From Bacteroidota bacterium (GTDB taxonomy: Bacteria > Bacteroidota > Bacteroidia > UKL13-3), in assembly GCA_027487835.1 (NCBI GenBank), contig JAIYCU010000008.1:1-55937 (forward strand): a DNA stretch of 55,937 nt, given 5' to 3'. Positions within the stretch are counted from its first letter, which is position 1; each line of letters begins with the position of its first letter. The notes beneath the pieces were generated by a model. That model did not search any database and was not told where the DNA came from. It worked only from the letters and a program-made list of their open reading frames with translations. Made by a program: the position numbers and the translations under genes. Positions 17,626 through 24,927 of this stretch are shown in pieces.

Positions 17626-18567
17626 TTAATCTGATATGCTATCCATTAGCACATGCAAGGCTTGCAATTTATCATAATGTAATTGAGTTTTTAGTTCTTC
17701 TATACCAGAAAAGCTTTGTTCGTCTCTTAACTTTTCCACAAATGCAACGCGTATGTTTTGATAATAAATGTCTTCATTGAAATCAAAGATGTTGATTTCA
17801 ATACTTCTTCCCTTCCCTGGAATGGTTGGATTTTTACCAATATTGAGCATTCCCATATAAGTTTTACCATTTACAAGTGCAGTTGCGGCATATACACCAT
17901 CTGATGGAAGAAGCTTTAAAGAATTCACAGGTTCAATATTCGCAGTTGGGTATCCAATGGTTCTTCCTAATTTTCTACCATCAACTACCCTACCTTCAAG
18001 GCTATAATAACTGCTTAAAAATCTAGCAGCCAATTTAACATCACCAAGCTTGAGGGCTTCTCTAATTTTGGTAGAACTCACTGCAACGTGGTCCACATCA
18101 TGTTCTGGAATTTCGTAAACCTCAAAACCATAAGTGGGTCCATAACTTTTTAAATGTTCAAAACTGCCTTCGCGGTTTTTTCCAAATCTATGGTTGTAAC
18201 CAATAACCAAGCAAGAAGTACCAATTTTATCTACAATAATATCCCTGATAAATTCCATAGAACTCAAACGAGAAAACTCTTTTGTAAAAGGTAATATCAG
18301 CAGATGATCTATTCCTTGTTGTCTTAACTTTTCAATTTTCTCATCAAGGGTAGATAATAATTGAAGTCCGTGGTCTTCTGGAAACAAAACCATACGTGGA
18401 TGTGGTTCATAAGTTATCACAACTGTTTCACCATTCCTTTCACGTGCAAGGTGTTTTAAACGATTCAAAATTACTTGGTGGGCAGCGTGCACCCCATCAA
18501 ATGTACCTTGCGTAACAATGGCGCAGGGGAGTTTCTCAAAATCAACTAAGCTACGGTAAACCTTCAT
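17626..18567 (-). CDS. ribF: Bifunctional riboflavin kinase / FAD synthetase
   Basis: A 313-residue protein of the usual RibF length. The N-terminal nucleotidyltransferase half has GTFDGVHAAHQ (21-31), a version of the H-x-G-H class motif in which the usual Gly is Ala, then YEPHPRMVLFP and VVIGYNHRFGKNREG, then AVSSTKIREAL. The C-terminal kinase half has GRVVDGRKLGRTIGYPTAN and GVYAATA. It makes FMN and then FAD from riboflavin. It is followed by the M23 peptidase and separated from the upstream Hsp20 gene by a terminator. Confidence 0.95.
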   Translation of the reverse strand: MKVYRSLVDFEKLPCAIVTQGTFDGVHAAHQVILNRLKHLARERNGETVVITYEPHPRMVLFPEDHGLQLLSTLDEKIEKLRQQGIDHLLILPFTKEFSRLSSMEFIRDIIVDKIGTSCLVIGYNHRFGKNREGSFEHLKSYGPTYGFEVYEIPEHDVDHVAVSSTKIREALKLGDVKLAARFLSSYYSLEGRVVDGRKLGRTIGYPTANIEPVNSLKLLPSDGVYAATALVNGKTYMGMLNIGKNPTIPGKGRSIEINIFDFNEDIYYQNIRVAFVEKLRDEQSFSGIEELKTQLHYDKLQALHVLMDSISD

Positions 18568-18617
18568 CTATGGCTCGAAATTAAGAAAAGCTTTAAGCTA
18601 AAAAAAATATGATAAAA

Positions 18618-18652
18618 AAAAGGGCCTTCTGGTTTCCCATGAAGACCCTTTT
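18618..18652 (-). terminator. Intrinsic terminator of the hsp20-type gene
   Basis: AAAAGGGCCTTC (18618-18629) pairs with GAAGACCCTTTT (18641-18652) with one mismatch. Read on the minus strand the stem is followed by a run of T residues. It lies between the Hsp20 stop and the ribF start, so it should insulate ribF from heat-shock transcripts. Confidence 0.75.
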
Positions 18653-18683
18653 AACCTATGAAAACTCAAGCTACCCTGCTTGT

Positions 18684-19133
18684 TTAGATAATAACGACAC
18701 TTGTCTTATTTTGTTTTATGTCGGCTTTCGGAATTTCTACCATCAACATCCCATCAGTATATGAAGCCGCTATTTTTGAGGCGTCTACATTTTCTGGTAA
18801 AGTAAAACTTCTAGAAAATTTTCCATAAAAATTTTCAACCATATGAAACTTGTCGTCCTTGTTCTCATTTTTCAACTTGCGTTCACCTTTAATTGATAAA
18901 GTAGATTTTTCTACTTCGATAGAAATCTCTTCTTTCTTTAAACCTGGCAAAGCGGCATGTATTTCAAAAGATTTTTCTGTCTCTTTCACATCAACTCGTG
19001 GTGTAAAAAATACATTGCGTTCAAACTTGCCTAAATTATCATTGAAAATTGAATCGAAAATTGAATTTGATTCTTTTGGCCAAAATCCTTCCTTGAAGAA
19101 CTCACGGGCCGGGCTAAATTTTACGAGTGTCAT
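18684..19133 (-). CDS. Hsp20 / alpha-crystallin family small heat shock protein
   Basis: A 149-residue small heat shock protein. The alpha-crystallin domain (about 45-149) shows VDVKETEKSFEIHAALPGL, then KEEISIEVEKSTLSIKGERK, FSRSFTLPENVD and AASYTDGMLMVEIPKA, covering the conserved strands and the A-x-x-x-(D/N)-G-(V/M)-L signature. It works as an ATP-independent holdase for unfolding proteins in the cytoplasm. It has its own terminator, and its upstream region carries an unusual inverted repeat (19192-19250), so it is probably regulated separately. Confidence 0.93.
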   Translation of the reverse strand: MTLVKFSPAREFFKEGFWPKESNSIFDSIFNDNLGKFERNVFFTPRVDVKETEKSFEIHAALPGLKKEEISIEVEKSTLSIKGERKLKNENKDDKFHMVENFYGKFSRSFTLPENVDASKIAASYTDGMLMVEIPKADIKQNKTSVVII

Positions 19134-19191
19134 TGTTTTAAATTTGATTTCCCTATTTCAAACAATGCTTATACCAATTAGAAAAATAAGC

Positions 19192-19250
19192 CATTATGTC
19201 TTATTATATAGATAAACTAGGTTCAAACCGCAACATAATAAGACAATATG
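19192..19250. promoter_or_regulatory. Long imperfect inverted repeat upstream of hsp20, bracketing a GGTTCAAACC site
   Basis: CATTATGTCTTATTAT (19192-19207) and ATAATAAGACAATATG (19235-19250) are reverse complements over most of their 16 bp. The first 13 paired positions read from the loop side include an unbroken block of ten, ATAATAAGAC. The only intergenic exact GGTTCAAACC (19220-19229) lies in the loop. It sits about 60-115 nt upstream of the hsp20 ATG and just past the stop of the lipoprotein gene, so it may be an operator or that gene's terminator. Confidence 0.45.
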
Positions 19251-19265
19251 TCTTAATTCGACTGC

Positions 19266-20636
19266 TTATTTGTCTATATAGAGGATGATATCTGCGTTTA
19301 ATTTTTCTGCAATCGACCTACAAACTTCATGGGTCATTTCTTCTTTGCTAGTAATAAACCTTTTTACTTGGTTAAATTGTTCTCTAAATGCAGTTGGCTT
19401 TGGAGGCAATTGATTATTGGTTGGCAACTCTGGGTAAAGCATATTTACATTGCCATTGTATTTAGCATTGTGAAACTCATCGCTTCGCTCTTCACTTAAT
19501 ACTTCGCTGGCTACTACCTGACCGGTTTGGGTTGAAACCAATTGATAAAATACACGATAGTATAATTTTCGTTTCTGAAAGGTATCTAAATATTTTACTT
19601 TTCTAAACCTTGTGATGGTTTGTGGAAAGCTCGAATTGGGTAAAGTTATGGTTTCTGAATAGGCTTCAAACGCAACAATTGAATCGGTTATAGGACCAAT
19701 GTCTTCGTACACCAAATCAGAAATTGCGGTCATAAGTACATACTTGAGTCCAATTAACTGCCCAGCCTTGGCTGCACTTTCTGGGTCAACCAAGCCACTC
19801 ATTCCTAATTGTTGCTCGCGCAGCATTGTTTCTAAACTTCCACGGTCGATTACCTTTAAAAAAGGATTTTTATTTTTAACCAAAGTAGCAATCAACTGCT
19901 GATATAGTTTTTGGTCGAACCCAATACTTCTTGTTTGATTTTGTATTGGCAAAACACCTAAACCTACGGCCCCTTTTTTGAGTGTTTCTTCTTTTAAAAA
20001 TTTGGTGTTTTTATAATTGATATCAACAGCCAATACCTTTTCAAAATCGCCTAGTGCTTCTCTGTAATTTTCTGCAATTAAATACCTATTTCCCCTTTGA
20101 TATAAAGGTTCTGCAATACTTTTAATTCGCAAAACGGTCACGTCTTTATAAGTTGAATCTACGTTTGAAATTTTGTTAAAAATAAGTTCTGCTTTATCGT
20201 ACTTATTATCTTTCATAAGCAAAAGGCCTTCGTCGTACTTCTTACTGATATAGGCATTTTTTATTTCCTCATACACTTCTTCATACATGGTTGGCCAAGC
20301 TAGGTTCACGCCTACTTTTTGGCACTTTAAATAATATTTTCTACAAGCTAGGTATTGGTTAACAGATTCTTCTTCGGCATTGGCTACTACCAATTTACCA
20401 AACTCACCAAATTTTCGCAATAACACTATATCTCCATGTTCCTTAAGGCCTGTTAATGCGCTTGGCTCTGCAGGTTTTACCAATAAGGCATTATAAAAAT
20501 AGTTGGCTGCCCCATCATGGTCGCCCGCAAGCGCAGCCACATTTGCATTTTTAATAAATTGTTTGGAGGGATCACAGGCTGCGAAAAGCAAACCTATACA
20601 AACACTAGCCACTAAAAAAAGAAGCCTATAATTCAT
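19266..20636 (-). CDS. CsgG-like outer-membrane-associated lipoprotein with TPR-like N-terminal half
   Basis: A 456-residue lipoprotein: the signal peptide ends in lipobox LFAAC with Cys20. Residues 25-215 look like TPR helices (GDHDGAANYFYNALLVKPAEP; NYREALGDFEKVLAVDINY). Residues 220-340 match the CsgG/HfaB fold: LGVLPIQNQT, then VIDRGSLETMLREQQLGMSG, LVDPESAAKAGQLIGLKYVL. CsgG forms the curli export pore; related lipoproteins have diverse envelope roles. No curli genes occur nearby. The start lies 1 nt after the argS stop, which suggests cotranscription. Confidence 0.78.
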   Translation of the reverse strand: MNYRLLFLVASVCIGLLFAACDPSKQFIKNANVAALAGDHDGAANYFYNALLVKPAEPSALTGLKEHGDIVLLRKFGEFGKLVVANAEEESVNQYLACRKYYLKCQKVGVNLAWPTMYEEVYEEIKNAYISKKYDEGLLLMKDNKYDKAELIFNKISNVDSTYKDVTVLRIKSIAEPLYQRGNRYLIAENYREALGDFEKVLAVDINYKNTKFLKEETLKKGAVGLGVLPIQNQTRSIGFDQKLYQQLIATLVKNKNPFLKVIDRGSLETMLREQQLGMSGLVDPESAAKAGQLIGLKYVLMTAISDLVYEDIGPITDSIVAFEAYSETITLPNSSFPQTITRFRKVKYLDTFQKRKLYYRVFYQLVSTQTGQVVASEVLSEERSDEFHNAKYNGNVNMLYPELPTNNQLPPKPTAFREQFNQVKRFITSKEEMTHEVCRSIAEKLNADIILYIDK

Positions 20637-20637
20637 A

Positions 20638-22422
20638 TTACATTTTTTCTGGCACTGTAATTCCTAACAATTTAAAGCCAGAATGAATTACCTGTGCGGT
20701 TAATTTACACGTTAAAAGTCTAAAAGCACGTTGGTCGGCATTTTGTTCATTTAGCACTTGGTGGTCGTGATAAAAACTACTGTAAGCCTTTGCCAATTCA
20801 AATACATAATTACAAATTATACCTGGACTCATATCCTTTCCTGCCTCTTTAACTGCGAGTGGATATTGATATAATTTTATAAGCAATCGTTTTTCAATGG
20901 CACTTAATTGCACTTTATCGGTAGCAAAAGTTAGCGATTCAATAGTGCCTGCATTCCTTAAAATAGATTTAATGCGGGCGTGGGTATATTGAATAAACGG
21001 ACCCGTATTACCTTGAAAATCGATAGATTCCGCAGGATTAAACATCATTTTCTTTTTAGGATCAACCTTTAACAGAAAATACTTAAGCGCGCCCATTCCA
21101 ATGGTATGATAAAGCGTTTGCAAATCAGCTTCGTTTTCTCCGTCCATTTTGCCTAAAGCTTTGGTGGTTTCTGCAGCCGTTTCTTCCATATCTGCTATTA
21201 AATCATCTGCATCCACAACCGTACCTTCTCTACTTTTCATTTTCCCTTCAGGCAATTCTACCATTCCATAGCTCAAATGAAAAATCCCATCGGCATAAGA
21301 TTTACCAAGTCTCTGTGCAATTTTTTGTAATACTTTAAAGTGATAATCTTGCTCATTGCCTACCACATAAATAGAGCGATTACAATTAAAATCGGCAAAC
21401 TTTAATTCGGCTGTCCCTAAGTCTTGCGTAATGTAAACAGAAGTTCCATCGCCACGCAAAACTAGCTTTTGATCGAGTCCTTCTGCACTTAAATCTATCC
21501 AAACTGATTGGTCATCCTTTTGGTAGAACACCTTGTTATTAAGACCTTCTTGTACAATTTCTTTTCCCAATAAGTAGGTATTTGATTCGTAATAGTATTT
21601 ATCAAATTGAACCCCAAGCTTAGCATATGTTTTTTCAAAACCTGCATACACCCATTCATTCATCATCTTCCAAACGGCAATTGTTTCGTGGTGATTTTGC
21701 TCCCATTTAAGCAATAGATCTTGCGCCTCGAGCATAATAGGGGCCTTCTTTTTAGCTTCTTCTTCGCTTAACCCTTGTTCAATAAGTGCTGCTATTTCTT
21801 GCTTATAATGTTTATCAAAAATCACATAGTATTTACCCACCAAATGATCGCCTTTGAGTTCGGATGATTGCGGCGTTTCGCCATTTCCATAACGCATCCA
21901 AGCTAGCATACTTTTACAAATATGGATACCTCTATCATTTACCAAATTGCAGGTAAAAACCTTATGTCCGTTTGCTTTTAAAATTTCGGCCACCGAAAAA
22001 CCCAAGAGATTATTGCGGATATGTCCGAGGTGCAAAGGCTTATTGGTATTTGGAGAAGAATATTCAACTAAAACAGCTTCAGCGCTATTGGGTAATGCAA
22101 AGCCGAAGTTGCGGGTATTGGCCGATTGAGCAATAAAATTCAACCAAAATTCATCCTTAATTACTAAATTCAAAAAACCTTTAACGACATTAAATGTGCT
22201 AAAGATTTCGGTTTGAACCGAGAGTTCATTCCCGATTTCCAAAGCAGTATGTTCTGGATTTTTTCTTGAAGTTTTGAGATAAGGGAAAACCACAAAGGTA
22301 AAGTCGCCTTCAAAATCTTCTGAGGTTTGCTCAATGGCAATGTCCTGAGCGGTTAAAGTGGTATTGTATAACTTATTTAAAGTTGAGGCCAGTTGTTCTT
22401 TAATTATATCTTGTATCATCAT
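20638..22422 (-). CDS. argS: Arginyl-tRNA synthetase
   Basis: A class Ia synthetase of about 594 residues from the chosen start. The N-terminal additional domain is followed by the HIGH-type motif in NTNKPLHLGHIRNN, the KMSKS-type loop as KMKSREGTVVDADDL, and the C-terminal anticodon-binding helical bundle. It charges tRNA-Arg. The longest open frame runs upstream to 22491 but crosses a strong hairpin terminator and lacks family sequence. The adjacent ATGs at 22422 and 22419 (MMIQDIIKEQL) are the likely starts. Confidence 0.95.
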   Translation of the reverse strand: MMIQDIIKEQLASTLNKLYNTTLTAQDIAIEQTSEDFEGDFTFVVFPYLKTSRKNPEHTALEIGNELSVQTEIFSTFNVVKGFLNLVIKDEFWLNFIAQSANTRNFGFALPNSAEAVLVEYSSPNTNKPLHLGHIRNNLLGFSVAEILKANGHKVFTCNLVNDRGIHICKSMLAWMRYGNGETPQSSELKGDHLVGKYYVIFDKHYKQEIAALIEQGLSEEEAKKKAPIMLEAQDLLLKWEQNHHETIAVWKMMNEWVYAGFEKTYAKLGVQFDKYYYESNTYLLGKEIVQEGLNNKVFYQKDDQSVWIDLSAEGLDQKLVLRGDGTSVYITQDLGTAELKFADFNCNRSIYVVGNEQDYHFKVLQKIAQRLGKSYADGIFHLSYGMVELPEGKMKSREGTVVDADDLIADMEETAAETTKALGKMDGENEADLQTLYHTIGMGALKYFLLKVDPKKKMMFNPAESIDFQGNTGPFIQYTHARIKSILRNAGTIESLTFATDKVQLSAIEKRLLIKLYQYPLAVKEAGKDMSPGIICNYVFELAKAYSSFYHDHQVLNEQNADQRAFRLLTCKLTAQVIHSGFKLLGITVPEKM

Positions 22423-22461
22423 TGCTAAAAAGAACTGCGAATATAACCAAAGAAAATAAAT

Positions 22462-22489
22462 GAGGCCGTCTCTTTGCAAAGACGGCCTC
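22462..22489 (-). terminator. Strong hairpin between the 82-residue protein gene and argS
   Basis: GAGGCCGTCT (22462-22471) pairs perfectly with AGACGGCCTC (22480-22489) around an 8-nt loop. On the minus strand it is followed by ATTTATTTTC, a modest U-tract. It starts 6 nt after the stop codon of the small upstream gene and ends about 40 nt before argS, so it should limit readthrough. Confidence 0.75.
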
Positions 22490-22495
22490 AAATAG

Positions 22496-22744
22496 TTAAA
22501 CCTTTTCTGCCGAGGTTTCTGAAATCATTTTGGCATATTCCAAAACTAGGGCAACACTGGTTTTGGAAGGTTCTTCTTCAAGCTGAGCAATTAAACCAAT
22601 AGACGATTGAAGACTATTTAAGGTTAACTGCAAGGTGTTGTTAATTGCCAATTCCTTTTCTAATTTGAGTGTTTCGACTGGCGACAACTCTCCATAAAGG
22701 TACAAAAGCAAATCATTTTCGGTGTAAATTTGAGGCATAAGCAT
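22496..22744 (-). CDS. Small acidic protein, possible anti-sigma-like partner of the ECF factor
   Basis: An 82-residue protein with no membrane segment. The start ENDLLLYLYGELSPVETLKL followed by EKELA resembles the N-terminal helix region of Bacteroidota anti-sigma proteins (Y-x-x-(D/G)-E-L-(S/T)-x-x-E). The zinc-finger cysteines and transmembrane domain of classic anti-sigma factors are absent. It lies two genes downstream of an ECF sigma gene, on the same strand, and ends at a strong terminator, so all three genes may be one transcript. The function is an inference; I do not recognise a named family. Confidence 0.55.
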   Translation of the reverse strand: MLMPQIYTENDLLLYLYGELSPVETLKLEKELAINNTLQLTLNSLQSSIGLIAQLEEEPSKTSVALVLEYAKMISETSAEKV

Positions 22745-22815
22745 TTGTTAAATTGAATAACTAAAAAACGTCTGCCTAGCCCCAAATATTTTACCCGAAT
22801 GCAAAACCCAATTAA

Positions 22816-23394
22816 TTATTCTTCAAATGACAAGTTAGTTGGCTGATCCTTAGGGGCATTTTCTTTAGCATAAGGAATAGTTGGTTTAACGTCCTTGCCC
22901 ACCACTTCAAAAGTTAATTCATCAAACCAAAGTTGACCGCCTCCGCTTAAAAGTGCTCCGTAGGCAATATTTGATGCTTGTTTGGGCACATCTACTATGA
23001 TTTCGCATTTAACCCAATCGGTATTTCCTTTAATTTTTCGGTTGGCCATATTATCAAACACATAAGGGGCGCCTGCAATTTCGCTATCAATACGTAACCA
23101 AAATCCACCCCAACCATACACTTCTGAGGTTTTAATATAACCAGACATTCTTAAGCGTTTGCCAGCAAAATTTCCAGGTTTTAAGTTTTGAACCAATGTT
23201 CCAAACCCCTTCACTTTTTCAGATTCTGAGCGAATGGTTGCGGCATTACTACCTGCGATACCTGCTCCTTTGTCAATCCCAATTTCATAACGATCAGGAT
23301 TACTGCCAGCTTTATACCAACCTTTAGGTACATCGAAGGCGAACATTGCTATTAGAACTACCAATAACAATGCTTTTACTGCATGTGATTTCAT
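22816..23394 (-). CDS. Secreted carbohydrate-binding-like protein, unknown function
   Basis: A 192-residue protein with an N-terminal hydrophobic signal segment (about 1-20). The mature part (GWYKAGSNPDRYEIGIDKG, then GFGTLVQNLKPGNFAGKRL, RMSGYIKTSEVYGWGGFWLR and LLSGGGQLWFDELTFEVV) is beta-rich and resembles the galactose-binding-like jelly-roll sequences often found beside or fused to Bacteroidota regulators. No catalytic residues are evident. It sits between the ECF sigma gene and the 82-residue gene, so it may be an envelope component of that regulatory unit. Confidence 0.6.
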   Translation of the reverse strand: MKSHAVKALLLVVLIAMFAFDVPKGWYKAGSNPDRYEIGIDKGAGIAGSNAATIRSESEKVKGFGTLVQNLKPGNFAGKRLRMSGYIKTSEVYGWGGFWLRIDSEIAGAPYVFDNMANRKIKGNTDWVKCEIIVDVPKQASNIAYGALLSGGGQLWFDELTFEVVGKDVKPTIPYAKENAPKDQPTNLSFEE

Positions 23395-23436
23395 AAATTA
23401 TATAGATTAAGGGTTAAAAATAGGTGGCCGAGGAAG

Positions 23437-23457
23437 GTTCAACTGCTAGAGTTGAAC
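23437..23457 (-). terminator. Hairpin overlapping the stop codon of the ECF sigma gene
   Basis: GTTCAAC (23437-23443) and GTTGAAC (23451-23457) are perfect complements around TGCTAGA. The sigma factor stop codon lies in the loop. No U-tract follows, so it may be an attenuator or an RNA-stabilising element rather than a full terminator. Confidence 0.35.
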
Positions 23458-24024
23458 ACCTTTAGCCACCATTAATTTTCTAAGGTTGTTTAAGGCATAG
23501 CGCATACGCCCTAAAGCGGTGTTGATACTCACACCTGTTTTGTCTGCAATTTCTTTAAAACTTAAATCGCCCCAATGCCTTAAGATAAGCACTTCGCGTT
23601 GTTCTTCAGGCAATAAGTGTATTAAGTCTTTGATTTGCCTTTCGGTTTGCAATTGCATGATTTTATCTTCTTTGCTTTCTTCTGCAATGATTATATAATT
23701 AAAGATGTCATTTCCTTCACTGTCTGTAATGGTAACATCTCGCTTCATCTTGCGCACATAATCAATGGTTAGGTTTCTGGCAACCCTAACGGCCCATCCA
23801 CTAAACTTTCCTTCTTCATTGTAATTTCCTGAACGAAGGGTATTAATAATTTTAATAAAGGCCTCCTGAAAAATATCTTCAGCAAGTGGACGATTGCGAA
23901 CGATTAAATTAATCGCAGAAAAAATTGAACGCTTGTGGCGGCGAATTAATTCTTCGAGAGCTGCTTGTGTGCCTGACTGGTATAACTTCACCAACTCATG
24001 GTCACTAATTTTCTGAATAGACAT
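23446..24024 (-). CDS. ECF-family RNA polymerase sigma factor
   Basis: A 192-residue sigma-70 family protein of the ECF class. Region 2 shows FQEAFIKIINTLRSGNYNEE (read from LAEDIFQEAF) and FSGWAVRVARNLTIDYVRK. Region 4 shows LPEEQREVLILRHWGDLSF, KEIADKTGVSINTALGRM and RYALNNLRKLM. These contact the -10 and -35 elements. ECF factors are usually held by an anti-sigma factor; here the only candidate is the 82-residue protein two genes downstream. The target regulon cannot be inferred from the window. Confidence 0.93.
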   Translation of the reverse strand: MSIQKISDHELVKLYQSGTQAALEELIRRHKRSIFSAINLIVRNRPLAEDIFQEAFIKIINTLRSGNYNEEGKFSGWAVRVARNLTIDYVRKMKRDVTITDSEGNDIFNYIIIAEESKEDKIMQLQTERQIKDLIHLLPEEQREVLILRHWGDLSFKEIADKTGVSINTALGRMRYALNNLRKLMVAKGVQL

Positions 24025-24173
24025 GGCTTTAAATATTAAAGGTTAAACCAAGAGAAAAAATAGTGTAGAGTTGTTATTCTATAAGCGAATGAATTATGAT
24101 TGGTGAATTTTGTTGTTGTTATCTGAAAACGAATTTAGAAAAGTATTTGAATAAAACAAGCGTTAGCCAAAAT

Positions 24174-24923
24174 TTATTTTTTCCCAAGAAAGAATCGGAG
24201 TCCGAAATGCCACTGAATACATTGAAAAGGGACCACTTCTTCATTATCAGAAATTAGGACTTTATTGTTAGTGCCATCACTAAAACTAATTTTTCCGTAA
24301 TTAGGTCGACCATACATCATATCCATTCCTGTGTTGATAGCTATATGCGAAGTTACATTTATATTTATACCAAGGCCTGCATTCAGTACCAATCCATTGC
24401 TGGCTGCGTTGTCTCTTACCACAAATCTAAGGGTGTCATAATACTGTATTTGGGTAAACGATTTATACATTGCAAAACCGATTCCAGCTTTGGCATATAA
24501 ATCATAACCTGGTTTGAACCAATTGGCTTTGATACCCGGAATAAAAAGGAACTGGCGCCATGGAGCTGTAATATCTGAGCCTTTGATATTAGGATTATTA
24601 ATCATTAAAAAGTTCCTAATCACATCACCATCAATTCCATTTTGATTATATGAAAACTGAAAAAAAGTGTTTAACAATCTAACTTTTCGCTGATCTTCTA
24701 ATAAAAACCCAACATGGTATCCAGTTTTGGCAAAACCAGCTTCCTTTCTAGTGATATTATTGTCGGCATAGAGTCCAAACGGAACACTAGGGCCGGCATA
24801 AAAGCTTAGGTTTTGCGCCTGTAAATGATGCGTATGTAAGAAAATGTAAAGGAATAATAAAAGAGAAAAACTTCTTTTGAACTGAGATGGTTTAATTTGC
24901 AGTCCGATTCTATTAGGATTCAT
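24174..24923 (-). CDS. Outer-membrane beta-barrel-type protein, unknown function
   Basis: From the ATG at 24923 (MNPNRIGLQIKP) the protein is 250 residues, with a late hydrophobic signal segment (SFSLLLFLYIFLHTHHLQAQ) and then an all-beta sequence rich in aromatic alternation: LSFYAGPSVPFGLY, GYHVGFLLEDQ, WFKPGYDLYAKAGIGFAM, LVLNAGLGININVTSHIAIN, and a terminal CIQWHFGLRFFLGKK ending near an aromatic strand. This is typical of small porin-like outer-membrane proteins of Bacteroidota. The open frame continues to 25004, but that extension would lie inside uvrA. Its start codon almost touches that of divergent uvrA. Confidence 0.65.
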   Translation of the reverse strand: MNPNRIGLQIKPSQFKRSFSLLLFLYIFLHTHHLQAQNLSFYAGPSVPFGLYADNNITRKEAGFAKTGYHVGFLLEDQRKVRLLNTFFQFSYNQNGIDGDVIRNFLMINNPNIKGSDITAPWRQFLFIPGIKANWFKPGYDLYAKAGIGFAMYKSFTQIQYYDTLRFVVRDNAASNGLVLNAGLGININVTSHIAINTGMDMMYGRPNYGKISFSDGTNNKVLISDNEEVVPFQCIQWHFGLRFFLGKK

Positions 24924-24927
24924 ATAC

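Noticed and set aside
22423-22491. N-terminal extension of ArgS to 22491
   Set aside because: The extra codons cross a perfect 10-bp terminator stem and do not match the family; the ATG pair at 22419-22422 fits the usual start.
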